DNA of 32,634 bases from a virus. This document shows positions 8,254 through 15,395 of this stretch, piece by piece. How positions within the stretch are numbered: the stretch's first letter is position 1; each line of letters begins with the position of its first letter. The position numbers and the translations under genes are program-made. The stretch covers positions 1-32,634 of IMG/VR virus record IMGVR_UViG_3300033146_004127; one strand, written 5' to 3'. The notes below the pieces were generated by a model that did no database searches, was not told the origin of the DNA, and saw only the letters and a program-made list of their open reading frames with translations.

Positions 8254-9030
8254 TTAATTCGTTTTATCTATTATCATAGAAACACCCAGAACAGCACGCT
8301 CCCCGTTGTCATCACAAAAAGGTTTTTTCCAGGTTTTCAAGGTCAAAACATTCCCGTTGCAATCGGTTATTGTTTCGTAATAGCTAACTTTTACATTATT
8401 TTGGATAACCTGCTGATCGTATTTTAGAAATTGATATACCTCATCTTTTTTATCCGTAAAATCAGAATCAGTTTTTCCGATTAATTTTTTTGGATGAACA
8501 CCATAAATTTTTCCAACGGTTTTATTTGCAATTATAAATTTGCCTTCATTATTTTTGGCGAAAACCAACAGAGGAACAAGATCAATAACATTCCGCAGTA
8601 AACTTCTTTTCATTATTGCATCTTTTTCAGTTGCTTTGGATTTTTCTATTAATAATTTGTATTCCCGTTCCGATTCTTGCAGTTCATGGACTGCAAGAAT
8701 TAATTCCGTACCTGATTTTGTAAATTCTTCAAACATATTTTTATGATCCGATTCGTAAAAATCTTGCTTTCTTCTGAAAAAAAAACCGATCGCTAAAACT
8801 ATAAGAGAAATGATATTTATAGTTGTATATTGGATTATAGCCACTGCTGATTTTATGGTTAAGAAGCTTGAATCATAAAGATTAGTTAGATAATATCTGA
8901 AGAAAATTGGATGCCAAAAATACCAGAGGAATGAAGATAAACAACAGCATAAAATAGTATATAAAAAATACTTTAGCAAATATCTTTTTGTTCTATGTAG
9001 GTTGTAAAACATAGTAAAGAATTTTGTCAT
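8254..9030 (-). CDS. Membrane protein with two spans and a PAS domain
   Basis: The 258-residue protein has two membrane helices near residues 17-43 and 55-83, then a charged helical linker. A PAS domain follows at about 140-258 (DLVPLLVFAKNNEGKFI, NKTVGKIYG, LIGKTDSDF, FCDDNGERAVLGVSMIID). The protein ends right after the PAS domain: no histidine kinase, GGDEF, EAL or methyl-accepting module follows. Its ATG overlaps the stop of the XhlA-like gene (ATGA), so the two are made together. A role in sensing a cell-state signal that affects lysis timing is inference; capture from a host sensor gene is an alternative. Confidence 0.8.
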   Translation of the reverse strand: MTKFFTMFYNLHRTKRYLLKYFLYTILCCCLSSFLWYFWHPIFFRYYLTNLYDSSFLTIKSAVAIIQYTTINIISLIVLAIGFFFRRKQDFYESDHKNMFEEFTKSGTELILAVHELQESEREYKLLIEKSKATEKDAIMKRSLLRNVIDLVPLLVFAKNNEGKFIIANKTVGKIYGVHPKKLIGKTDSDFTDKKDEVYQFLKYDQQVIQNNVKVSYYETITDCNGNVLTLKTWKKPFCDDNGERAVLGVSMIIDKTN

Positions 9031-9251
9031 TTGGTTGCTCCTGTTTTGATAATTGTTACAATTATACCGACACAACCAATTAGAAAAGCGATAACCATTT
9101 TCCATGAAACGCCTGTTTTAAATCCATCCACAGCTTGTTTTATTTGTAACTCTCTGACATCTTTGCTAAGATCATCAAATTTTTTGATGATATTATCAAG
9201 GTCTTTTTGGAATCGTTCAATTAGAAATGATATGTTTAAATTATCGGGCAT
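9027..9251 (-). CDS. XhlA-like coiled-coil membrane protein (holin accessory)
   Basis: The 74-residue protein has an N-terminal helix with heptad-like spacing (FLIERFQKDLDNIIKKFDDL), a short loop and one C-terminal membrane span (VIAFLIGCVGIIVTII). This is the layout of XhlA/hemolysin-type phage proteins that act with holins. I chose the ATG at 9251; a TTG 15 codons earlier is possible, and neither has a strong ribosome binding site. It overlaps the preceding 52-residue gene by 11 bases and is coupled to the PAS gene after it. Confidence 0.7.
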   Translation of the reverse strand: MPDNLNISFLIERFQKDLDNIIKKFDDLSKDVRELQIKQAVDGFKTGVSWKMVIAFLIGCVGIIVTIIKTGATK

Positions 9252-9399
9252 ATTTATAAATTTGCGGTAAGAAACCCCTGAATTTTCCCAGAGCAATCAA
9301 TATTGTGTCAGTGGCTGATATTGCAGCATTTACAGCAGTTGAAAGCCCTGTAAGCACTTTTGATAATATATTGATATTTTGCGCTTTTGGTATTCTCAT
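9241..9399 (-). CDS. Small hydrophobic protein in lysis cassette
   Basis: An ATG at 9399 opens a 52-codon frame (MRIPKAQNINILSKVLTGLS...) ending at TAA 9241. GGAGG lies about 12 bases upstream, inside the end of the endolysin gene. The central part is hydrophobic and small-residue-rich (STAVNAAISATDTILIALG), and the C terminus is basic (KFRGFLPQIYKYAR). Between an endolysin and an XhlA-like gene, this could be a holin component; that is inference from position and composition. Confidence 0.6.
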   Translation of the reverse strand: MRIPKAQNINILSKVLTGLSTAVNAAISATDTILIALGKFRGFLPQIYKYAR

Positions 9400-9750
9400 T
9401 TAATATAATTTCCTCCAACTATTCTGCCGAACATCAATATGAATGAACGTTTTATGTTTTCCAATACCGTATTTGTTATGATATTTCTTTTCTAAATATG
9501 CTGAAATGTCAGCAGTAGAAATGTTTTTAATCCGAATATCAGCAGCCATGCCCCTTATATGATAAGATTTATTTGCACCGCCTATTTTTTTATTATGCGT
9601 TTCACACCGGCAGCCAGAATTTATAACTAATGGATTGAGAAAGTAAATTCTTAAATCTTCCAAAACTGCTAATAATTCAGCATCCACAGCGGAAAAACCG
9701 CAGCCGCATTTACAAGCAAATTCTTTTCTTTTGAAATATTTTGATACCAT
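9400..9750 (-). CDS. Peptidase M15 endolysin (D-Ala-D-Ala carboxypeptidase type)
   Basis: The 116-residue protein is a short zinc peptidase of the M15 type that cuts peptidoglycan cross-links. Visible motifs are SYHIRGMAADIR (SxHxxGxAxD, first zinc ligands and catalytic region) near residue 71 and FIHIDVR (HxD) near 105. The N terminus carries KRKEFACKCGCG, as in phage M15 enzymes. I chose the ATG at 9750 because AAAAGGATG precedes it; earlier in-frame starts lie in poorly coding sequence. It has no signal peptide, so release needs the holin-like neighbours. Confidence 0.85.
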   Translation of the reverse strand: MVSKYFKRKEFACKCGCGFSAVDAELLAVLEDLRIYFLNPLVINSGCRCETHNKKIGGANKSYHIRGMAADIRIKNISTADISAYLEKKYHNKYGIGKHKTFIHIDVRQNSWRKLY

Positions 9751-9839
9751 TTTTTCATCCTTTTTACTCACTCTCAATTTATTTTTGACTATGTATTTCA
9801 ACATAATATTCATATTCAACCTATCTAACCTTAAAGCAT

Positions 9840-9876
9840 AAAAGCCCTGATGACTGTTTCCAGCGACAGGGCTTTT
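9840..9876. terminator. Bidirectional terminator-like hairpin
   Basis: A perfect 10-bp stem (AAAAGCCCTG paired with CAGGGCTTTT) with a 17-base loop, T-rich on leaving in either direction. It lies between the promoter at 9924-9953 and the endolysin start, so on the minus strand it may be a leader attenuator or RNA-processing hairpin rather than an end point. Confidence 0.6.
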
Positions 9877-9923
9877 GTATTTCGATATTATCAATGCCCC
9901 TTATGGGGAATGCAGTAAATTTC

Positions 9924-9953
9924 TATATAAGATATTATATGTGTTTATGTCAA
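9924..9953 (-). promoter_or_regulatory. Predicted promoter for lysis cassette
   Basis: On the minus strand TTGACA (9953-9948) is followed after 17 or 18 bases by TTATAT or TATATA. It lies upstream of the endolysin gene in a 330-bp gene-free stretch that otherwise holds only AT-rich sequence and the hairpin at 9840-9876. A -35 with full consensus makes this a good candidate for lysis-gene expression. Confidence 0.55.
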
Positions 9954-10051
9954 GCGTGATTAAAATAACCCCCTCAAATATAGCCGTATTATGAACACCC
10001 ATATTTTTATTTTTATTTTTAATTCCTGGATAAAAATTAGCATCTGTTTAT

Positions 10052-10085
10052 TTTAAATCAATTAGCCAGCCCCAATTGATTTAAA
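10052..10085 (-). terminator. AT-rich hairpin at gene end
   Basis: A perfect 12-bp stem (TTTAAATCAATT / AATTGATTTAAA) with a 10-base GC-rich loop overlaps the stop of the 115-codon gene that ends at 10081. On the minus strand it is followed by AAAATAAAC, not a T run, so it may be an mRNA 3'-end hairpin rather than a classic terminator. Confidence 0.5.
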
Positions 10086-10425
10086 GTGGTAGTTCTTTAC
10101 ATACAGTCTTTACTATCAGCTTTCCAGCCAATAGAACACGGTGTGAGAATCGTCCGTAGTTTCTGTAACAAATGAAACAAGGTAAACCGTGACATGCATG
10201 AAAGGTGATGTCAAGTATATCAACTGAAATCTTTAACTTAACTTCAGGAACAAATATTTTTTTTTCCGAATAATCAACCGTGTAACCCAAGTTTTCAAGT
10301 AAAGCCTGGGCGATTTTAAATTCCTTCCTGATTTCATCAATGCAAAGATAATGTAACTTTTCGTTTCTGTAATATCTTTGTAATTTTGATCTTTTTATAT
10401 CACAAGTTTTGTCCATAAAATCCAT
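10081..10425 (-). CDS. Hypothetical protein
   Basis: The 114-residue basic protein begins MDFMDKTCD and contains six cysteines, four of them in its second half (ITFHACHGLPCFICYRN), which could bind metal. It follows the lipoprotein gene with a seven-base gap. No membrane span or signal is visible, and the family is not recognised. Confidence 0.5.
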   Translation of the reverse strand: MDFMDKTCDIKRSKLQRYYRNEKLHYLCIDEIRKEFKIAQALLENLGYTVDYSEKKIFVPEVKLKISVDILDITFHACHGLPCFICYRNYGRFSHRVLLAGKLIVKTVCKELPL

Positions 10426-10432
10426 CTTGTAT

Positions 10433-10867
10433 TCAAATACTATTGAGTTCTTTTCCCAAATTATTCAGATTATTTTCAAAATCAGTGATGATAGACTGTG
10501 TGTCATCGCCTTTGTTTAACCTTGCTGTCGAACTTGTTACGAGATCATTTATAATTGTGATTGTAAATGATTTATCAGTTGTTTCGTTCTCGGAAAGTAA
10601 TTTTTCCAAAAACATATTTGCCAGTAACTGAATTTGTTCGTAAACTGTGTTTGCTTTCAAATCATCTTCGCAAACTAAACATTTCGGTTCAATAATTTTA
10701 TCGGTAGTGCTTCTATCGCTGTTATCAATGTTGATGTTAATTGTGTTTCCTTCGGAAAAAGCATTTGTGTCTGGTTCTGTTGATGTATCACCGCCGCAAG
10801 ACATGATAGATGCAAGGATGAAACAAAAAAGAATAAACGTAAAGATATGGTAAAGTATAGTTTTCAT
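10433..10867 (-). CDS. Phage lipoprotein, unknown role
   Basis: The 144-residue protein has a clear lipoprotein signal: MKTILYHIFTFILFCFILAS followed by IMSCGGD, with the lipidated cysteine at about residue 24. The mature part is polar, rich in D, T and N (DTSTEPDTN, NINIDNSDRSTTDK), then helical, with a single CLVC motif. It could be an outer-membrane spanin, a superinfection-exclusion lipoprotein, or a surface protein made in the lysogen. Its place just upstream of the lysis genes slightly favours a lysis or envelope role. The ribosome binding site AAGGAATTAATC precedes ATG. Confidence 0.7.
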   Translation of the reverse strand: MKTILYHIFTFILFCFILASIMSCGGDTSTEPDTNAFSEGNTININIDNSDRSTTDKIIEPKCLVCEDDLKANTVYEQIQLLANMFLEKLLSENETTDKSFTITIINDLVTSSTARLNKGDDTQSIITDFENNLNNLGKELNSI

Positions 10868-10979
10868 GATTAATTCCTTTATGTTTTATTATTTTAAATT
10901 TTCATTTTTGTAGAATTATTTTTCCAATAATAAATTAGTCTACCTATAATTTCCAATTTACAAACAATTTTACAAATAA

Positions 10980-11016
10980 CCCCTGCCATTTGCAGAAACA
11001 AGTGCAGGGGCTTTTT
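10980..11016 (+). terminator. Hairpin with T run
   Basis: A 7-bp CCCCTGC/GCAGGGG stem is followed on the plus strand by CTTTTTG. On the minus strand, where the nearby genes lie, the run after it is weak (TTATTT). It marks the gap between a broken gene and the lipoprotein gene. Confidence 0.5.
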
Positions 11017-11038
11017 GTTTCTAAGTTTCTCTATTTAA

Positions 11039-11224
11039 TTATCCTGCCTTCGTTGTTTTCACGTCTTCAACATTTTCAAGCAAATATTCAATATTGTCTT
11101 TGTCAAAAAACTCACCTGTGGTGAAATCTATACCTCGTAATGGTTTCCAAGAACCCTAAATTTTTGCTGCTCCATTTAATGCATCCTTTCTTGACTGTTG
11201 TTGCTGTTGAATTAAGATTGAATT
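11039..11224 (-). pseudogene. Remnant of a coding region with an internal stop
   Basis: Reading the minus strand gives about 20 residues (QQQQQSRKDALNGAAKI), an in-frame TAG, and then 39 coding-like residues (GSWKPLRGIDFTTGEFFDKD... NVEDVKTTKAG) ending at TAA. No start codon with a ribosome binding site is visible, and an in-frame TAG closes the upstream end. The second part has normal protein composition, which suggests a decayed or split gene. A sequencing error in the internal stop is possible. The original function is not recognised. Confidence 0.4.
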
Positions 11225-11310
11225 CTACCTTTCCGGAGATTTCGCAAACACAATGAGATTGCGAGTTTACGGGAAAGTGTATGCATCACTTTCTGGAAAA
11301 ATATAGGGGT

Positions 11311-11424
11311 TTAATTATTTATTATTGCGTCCTGTAAATTTTCATATGATGCTACAAACTTCCATTTACTATCAGATGATCGACTAAAATCATTCTCAAT
11401 TATGTATTTTTTCTCTCCTATCAT
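11311..11424 (-). CDS. 37-residue small protein
   Basis: An ATG at 11424, four bases after GGAG, opens a 37-codon frame (MIGEKKYIIENDFSRSSDSK, then WKFVASYENLQDAIINN). It overlaps the end of the preceding gene in another frame by 29 bases. The composition is protein-like, but the overlap and small size leave doubt. Confidence 0.4.
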   Translation of the reverse strand: MIGEKKYIIENDFSRSSDSKWKFVASYENLQDAIINN

Positions 11425-11623
11425 GTTTCTCCATTATTGTTTTATATTTTTCTACTGGGCAACTCCGCTTATGGTCCTTTTTTATGTCATGTCCACAAAA
11501 ACGACATTTTGGTAAAAAGAACTCATTTAAATACGGCAATTTATACGGTTCTTCATATTGATCATTGCAAAGCAAGATCAACTCCTCCAGCAACTGATAT
11601 TTTTTATTTTTTTCTTCTGGCAT
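11396..11623 (-). CDS. Small protein with a CxxC...C zinc-type motif
   Basis: The 75-residue protein has a central KCRFCGHDIKKDHKRSCPVEKY segment (CxxC, then H and C), which could hold a zinc ion. The ends are charged helices. GGGGAAAAAC precedes the ATG, and the gene overlaps the end of the helix-turn-helix gene before it by 20 bases, so the two are probably coupled. Family not recognised. Confidence 0.55.
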   Translation of the reverse strand: MPEEKNKKYQLLEELILLCNDQYEEPYKLPYLNEFFLPKCRFCGHDIKKDHKRSCPVEKYKTIMEKHDRREKIHN

Positions 11624-11987
11624 GTTTTTCCCCTTTTTTTAGGCTATCACTTTTGTATTTTAACCCGTTTTTTCTTAACATCCAGCCGGCATGCTGAATG
11701 GAGCAATTGCATTTTATAGCAATCTCTTTTTGGGTCATAGATTTTATTTTTTCCGTATTTATATTCTCAAATAAATATGATACGCTGTTTGAAGTTACGT
11801 TTTTTCCCCTTCTGGGAATCCCGTATTTTATCATTCTGTTCATAAAAAATTTACTTGAATAGCCAATGATTTTAGCCATTTGCCGGATACTCATGGTTTT
11901 ATACATGGTTTCGATCAGCTCTTTTTCAGAGTTGATCGCAGGATTATAATCTTTTATAATTTCCATCGGGATCTCTTGTAGTGCCAT
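11604..11987 (-). CDS. Helix-turn-helix DNA-binding protein
   Basis: The 127-residue basic protein shows two helix-turn-helix-like parts. One is around residues 32-55 (SIRQMAKIIGYSSKFFMNRM) with IPRRG after it. The other is around 83-108 (MTQKEIAIKCNCSIQHAGWM) with LRKNGLKYK. Such tandem modules occur in phage regulators and in HNH-associated repeat proteins; no nuclease motif is visible here. AGGAGA precedes the ATG. It may regulate the downstream lipoprotein and lysis genes, but that is inference. Confidence 0.6.
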   Translation of the reverse strand: MALQEIPMEIIKDYNPAINSEKELIETMYKTMSIRQMAKIIGYSSKFFMNRMIKYGIPRRGKNVTSNSVSYLFENINTEKIKSMTQKEIAIKCNCSIQHAGWMLRKNGLKYKSDSLKKGEKHARRKK

Positions 11988-12046
11988 TTAATATCTCCTG
12001 TTAATATCTGTAAATTCCTGATTACAGAATTATTGCAGATTACAAA

Positions 12047-12688
12047 TTAGAACGGAATATCATCGTCATCAGGCATTGCACCATTAGGCGGCTGTTGCGT
12101 ACCCTGTTGCGTACCCTGTTTCCCCTGGTGATATTGTTGCTGTGCATATGTTAAGCTTTCCTTTTGAGGCTCTTGTGGAGGTTGAGTGTAGCTTTGTGGT
12201 TGAGGATAACCTTGTTGCTGTCCGTAAGCTTGCTGTTGAATTGATTGCTGATATTGTCCCTGTGTCGGTTGCTGTGTCGGTTGACCGTAGCCTTGTGGTT
12301 GATACTGACCTGGGTTCTGTCCCTGTCCTTGTGCTGGTGGCTGTCCCTGTCCTTGTTGGTCCTGGTTATCAGCTTTGCTGCCGAGCATCTTCATTATGTT
12401 GCAATTCACTTCCAGAGAAAATCTTTTTGCTCCAGATTGATCTTGCCATTCCGAAGTTGACAGCCGCCCTTCGACATAGACTTGTTTCCCCTTAGTAAGA
12501 TATTGTCCGCATATTTCTCCCAATTTTCCAAAGGCAGCGACCCGAAACCATTGCGTAGTCTCGGTACCTTTTATTTTTTCAGAAACTGCAACTGAAAAAT
12601 TGCAAATAGGCAAGCCCTCTTGAGTATATTTCATTTCAGGATCTCTGCCCAAGTTTCCAATAATATTTACCTTCGCTAAGCCTGCCAT
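12047..12688 (-). CDS. ssb: Single-stranded DNA-binding protein
   Basis: The 213-residue protein has a full OB-fold domain at about 1-112 (KVNIIGNLGRDPEMKYT, NFSVAVSE, TTQWFRVAAFGKLGE, KGKQVYVEGRLSTSEWQD). A linker of about 90 residues made of Q, P, G and Y follows, ending in the acidic tip DDDDIPF that recruits partner proteins in bacterial SSBs. It coats single-stranded phage DNA and probably loads RecT or the replisome. The Q-rich linker is longer than usual, and its gene shows short internal repeats (for example a duplicated 12-base TTGCGTACCCTG near 12095). GGGAGG precedes the ATG. Confidence 0.95.
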   Translation of the reverse strand: MAGLAKVNIIGNLGRDPEMKYTQEGLPICNFSVAVSEKIKGTETTQWFRVAAFGKLGEICGQYLTKGKQVYVEGRLSTSEWQDQSGAKRFSLEVNCNIMKMLGSKADNQDQQGQGQPPAQGQGQNPGQYQPQGYGQPTQQPTQGQYQQSIQQQAYGQQQGYPQPQSYTQPPQEPQKESLTYAQQQYHQGKQGTQQGTQQPPNGAMPDDDDIPF

Positions 12689-12793
12689 TATACAAACCTC
12701 CCTTGTTTATTTCGTATTCTGTTAAGATGATTTTTTTTAGCATGAAGCCTCATATGTTCATTGTGCAACATTAATTCTAAATTCAACAAACTA

Positions 12794-13141
12794 TTACCAA
12801 GTAATAAGTTCAAAGTTTATTGCTCCCTTGTACTGATGGGCAAAGAAAGCAAAGAAAGACATAACGTCATTGAACCCGTCAGCTATTGCAAAGGGTTCAA
12901 TCTGACCGATAGTCAAGGCGCATCCATCAATACAGATAGAGTCTGACCTGATCTCAATCTTTTTAACATCCGTGCAGATTTCCTGCCTTAATTTTCTGCA
13001 TTTCTTTGTCCGCATTCCCATATAGAGATATAATGTTTCCCCTGGCTTTGTCTGTCTTTTCCGTGGTTGCCGGATAGTTTGCCGTTTGGCTCCTGATTCT
13101 ACCATTGGGGCAAACTGTTTTTTAAAGTTGTATGCTGGCAT
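12794..13141 (-). CDS. ASCH domain protein
   Basis: The 115-residue protein resembles small phage ASCH proteins, an RNA/nucleic-acid-binding beta-barrel related to PUA. Visible are FAPMVESGAKRQTIR (the ..F...I..G.K..T.R hallmark), KPGETLYLYMGMRTKKC and a later EPFAIADGF segment. The role in phages is unknown; some family members act on modified nucleosides. The ribosome binding site AAGGAG lies right before the ATG, and the gap to the previous gene is nine bases. Confidence 0.8.
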   Translation of the reverse strand: MPAYNFKKQFAPMVESGAKRQTIRQPRKRQTKPGETLYLYMGMRTKKCRKLRQEICTDVKKIEIRSDSICIDGCALTIGQIEPFAIADGFNDVMSFFAFFAHQYKGAINFELITW

Positions 13142-13150
13142 CTTATCTCC

Positions 13151-13747
13151 TTAACAATGATCGTTTTGTGCATTAATCAAAGCTTCTGCATAAGTTTCAG
13201 GGTAATATTTTTTTAAAAATAGCAGAATATTTGCATAAAATTCTGCTATTTCATAAAGTACTGCATTTTCACCACATGGTGAGTCGTCATCTATGTGTAG
13301 ATTTAAAATATCATTACTCATAAGCTTCCTTTCATTTTTAATTTCTGATTCTTTATGATCGACCAAAAATTTTATCAGCCTATCAAACGTGGTACCTATA
13401 TACGACCAGCCACCACGTTTATGAATTAATTCAGATGTTGCTATTAATGATTTATACTGGCCCTTGTCAAATCCCTCGAGGATTACCTGGAACAAGCATT
13501 GTTTATCTTCTAAGTGTGCGCTATCAACTGCCTCGGCAATACTGAAAACGCCGGTCATGTCTGCGGTTATGACGTACAAATGGAAATCACAATCTTTTTT
13601 TTGCCTATATTCCTCTGCTTGGCATTCTGGTGTCCAGTCCTCGACTACCGGGTTAAAATATTTAATTTTATGCTCCTCCAAAAATGGTATTAATTCATCT
13701 CTCCAAGATGATCCATTACAAGTACCACCTAAAAAAACTTTTTCCAT
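13151..13747 (-). CDS. Nucleoside 2-deoxyribosyltransferase-like protein
   Basis: The 198-residue protein starts KVFLGGTCNGSSWRDELIPF, followed by FNPVVEDWTPECQAEE and FHLYVITADMTGVFSIAEAV. This is the fold and motif order of the nucleoside 2-deoxyribosyltransferase-like family; the SIAEA segment holds the usual catalytic glutamate. It could exchange or hydrolyse nucleoside bases in phage nucleotide metabolism. The C terminus (from about 140) is an added helical part. I chose the ATG at 13747 behind AAGGTG; a GTG three codons earlier would overlap this ribosome binding site. Confidence 0.8.
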   Translation of the reverse strand: MEKVFLGGTCNGSSWRDELIPFLEEHKIKYFNPVVEDWTPECQAEEYRQKKDCDFHLYVITADMTGVFSIAEAVDSAHLEDKQCLFQVILEGFDKGQYKSLIATSELIHKRGGWSYIGTTFDRLIKFLVDHKESEIKNERKLMSNDILNLHIDDDSPCGENAVLYEIAEFYANILLFLKKYYPETYAEALINAQNDHC

Positions 13748-13767
13748 TTTAGACACCTTATTTTTGG

Positions 13768-14646
13768 CTAATACTCCATTTTCATGAAGTCAATTTTTCC
13801 CGCGCTTACCAGAGATATAAATTTCCTGCCGTCAACATCAGAAATTTCAAACTGCATAAGACATTTAAGTGCGGCAAGGTTTCTTGATCTCCTGTGTTCT
13901 TTATCGGCAGCGAGGACTGCCAATTTATCTTGCTTAGCTTTGATTTCAGCTTGTTTAGCAGCTTCCTTTCTTGCAGCTTCTGCGTTTGCTTCCTGAATTG
14001 CTTTTTGCTTATCAAGTTCAGCTTGAGCTTTCAATTTTTCAATTTCTGCAAGGCGGTTCTTTTCCGCAAGTTCAACCTGAACCTTTGCCTCAATGATCTC
14101 TTGTTCAACTTTTTTTCTTGCGGTTTCCTCAGCTTCTTTTGCAATTCGAGCTTCATACTCGGCTTTTTCTTTTTTTGCTATTTGAGACTTTAAGATTGCT
14201 TCTTTAAGAGCAATTTTTCTTTCTTTTTCCCAAAGTTCATGGTCTTGTAGCCCTTGAACATGGTCTGCAATAATTTGATTCTTTTTTATAATTGCATCCG
14301 CTTTTTCTTTTTCATTAATTTCCCATTTAGTAAGAGGTTCCCGGATCTTGCTTTTCAATTCGTCAAGAAAGTCTCTTGAAAATTTTCTTTGGGTGTCAAC
14401 TTTTTTAGATTTTGCTTTCCATTCCTTAACCAGACTCTTCCCTGCTGCATCAAGGAAGGTTTTTGATTGCGCAATTTTGTAGCACAGGCTTGTTATTTCT
14501 TTCCTACCTGTGCCAGTTGATACGTCCGCTTGAAGTGCCATTGACTTTGTTTCAATTTCAGATAAAATGCTGTTTAATGTGTCCGTGTTTTCTTGGGAAA
14601 ACACATCAGATGTGATATTCCTAGTGATTGTTGTAAGATCATACAT
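13768..14646 (-). CDS. Long coiled-coil phage protein
   Basis: The 292-residue protein is almost entirely helical. A first part (1-125) resembles DUF1351-like phage proteins (SLCYKIAQSKTFLDAAGKSL, LDELKSKIREPLTKWE). Next comes a charged coiled coil rich in A, E and K from about 128 to 250 (AEKNRLAEIEKLKAQAELDK), and then a short folded end (CLMQFEISDVDGRKFISLV). Its start overlaps the stop of the preceding gene, and GGGGAG precedes the ATG. Proteins like this often lie beside recombination genes in phages; function unknown. Confidence 0.65.
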   Translation of the reverse strand: MYDLTTITRNITSDVFSQENTDTLNSILSEIETKSMALQADVSTGTGRKEITSLCYKIAQSKTFLDAAGKSLVKEWKAKSKKVDTQRKFSRDFLDELKSKIREPLTKWEINEKEKADAIIKKNQIIADHVQGLQDHELWEKERKIALKEAILKSQIAKKEKAEYEARIAKEAEETARKKVEQEIIEAKVQVELAEKNRLAEIEKLKAQAELDKQKAIQEANAEAARKEAAKQAEIKAKQDKLAVLAADKEHRRSRNLAALKCLMQFEISDVDGRKFISLVSAGKIDFMKMEY

Positions 14647-14839
14647 GTTTCACTCCCCTTTTAGCGTTAGATTTTATATTCTCTTTTGCGATAAAAAGTT
14701 TTAGGCCCTCACGGACACAGTCAGATTGACAGAATAGCCTTTTTTTTGGTTGCCTATCGGTGTTTTTATCGTTCATGATTTGTTGTAATTTTTTCCAATC
14801 TTCAATTGGAATTTGTCCGCCAAAAAAAATAGTACCCAT
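14639..14839 (-). CDS. Small protein, possible ribbon-helix-helix
   Basis: The 66-residue basic protein has a C-terminal helix pair pattern (CQSDCVREGLKLFIAKENIK) resembling the helical part of ribbon-helix-helix regulators, preceded by RQPKKRLF, which might be the DNA-contact strand. AGGAG precedes the ATG. It is the first gene after the 8-bp repeat block and candidate promoter at 14869-14920, a fitting position for a self-regulating protein. Confidence 0.5.
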   Translation of the reverse strand: MGTIFFGGQIPIEDWKKLQQIMNDKNTDRQPKKRLFCQSDCVREGLKLFIAKENIKSNAKRGVKHV

Positions 14840-14868
14840 GATTTCAACTCCTATTTAAAATATTTTAG

Positions 14869-14920
14869 TTTATATCTTTTAAGCTTTTAAGCTTTTAAAC
14901 TTTTAAACTTTTAATGTCAA
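14869..14920 (-). promoter_or_regulatory. TTGACA with five 8-bp repeats and a distant TATAAA
   Basis: On the minus strand TTGACA (14920-14915) is followed by five tandem 8-bp units of the form YTTAAAAG (14914-14876) and then TATAAA (14874-14869). The spacing is 40 bases, which equals 16 plus three repeat units. A closer -10 (TAAAAG) exists at 17 bases but is poor. The repeats may be operator sites for the next gene's product, or a slippage tract that changes promoter spacing. Confidence 0.45.
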
Positions 14921-14947
14921 GCATAATTTCAAACTTCCTTATTTGCG

Positions 14948-15148
14948 TTATTTGCAGACTTTTCTTTTTTTTGCGTGCCATTTATTAGCAGGGCATGTTT
15001 CAATAGCATGTATGAGCATATAGGACGGGTTAAAGAGATAATGTTTACAAGCTACAATATCATTTTTATAAAATTTACAGCCTTTGCAGGATTTTATATG
15101 ACAGGATAACGGGTCATAGTCTGGGCAGTGCTTTATTGCTTCATCCAT
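14948..15148 (-). CDS. Cysteine-rich small protein
   Basis: The 66-residue protein has seven cysteines and several histidines (CHIKSCKGCKFY, VACKHYLF, ETCPANKWH), which suggests two metal sites. Its ATG overlaps the stop of the MazG-like gene, so it is translationally coupled. It is not assigned to a known family. Confidence 0.55.
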   Translation of the reverse strand: MDEAIKHCPDYDPLSCHIKSCKGCKFYKNDIVACKHYLFNPSYMLIHAIETCPANKWHAKKRKVCK

Positions 15149-15395
15149 TTATTTTATTTTTCAATTTCAATAGTTTAGCGGTTTTATAGTCGTCAATCCG
15201 TTCAAAATTGAACATAATTCTTAATTGAGCACACATAATTTCAACATCCGCAATTTCTGAACAGACATCCTGCTCCATGACTTTTCCATCCTTGTAGTGT
15301 TTCAATGCCACAATTAACTCTGCCAGTTTTTCCTCAGCTTTCCCCATTTGTGGCTTGTATCCAAAATGTTCCACTATTTTTTTGTAAATATCCAT
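15141..15395 (-). CDS. MazG-like nucleotide pyrophosphohydrolase fold
   Basis: The 84-residue all-helical protein has a MazG-type signature: EKLAELIVAL (matching EExxEL...A) and SEIADVEIMCAQL (matching ExxD). MazG enzymes hydrolyse NTPs to NMP and pyrophosphate, and phages use them to alter ppGpp or nucleotide pools. At the second glutamate of the first motif there is a lysine, so activity may be reduced or the fold reused. I chose the ATG at 15395, six bases after GAAGGG; it overlaps the previous stop (TGATG). Confidence 0.65.
   Translation of the reverse strand: MDIYKKIVEHFGYKPQMGKAEEKLAELIVALKHYKDGKVMEQDVCSEIADVEIMCAQLRIMFNFERIDDYKTAKLLKLKNKING

Noticed and set aside
12142-12495. Plus-strand frames opposite SSB
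   Set aside because: Valine/leucine-rich mirror of the glutamine-rich SSB linker; the SSB frame is clear.
13784-14193. Plus-strand frames opposite the long coiled-coil gene
   Set aside because: They mirror the repetitive charged-helix codons of the minus-strand gene and lack ribosome binding sites.
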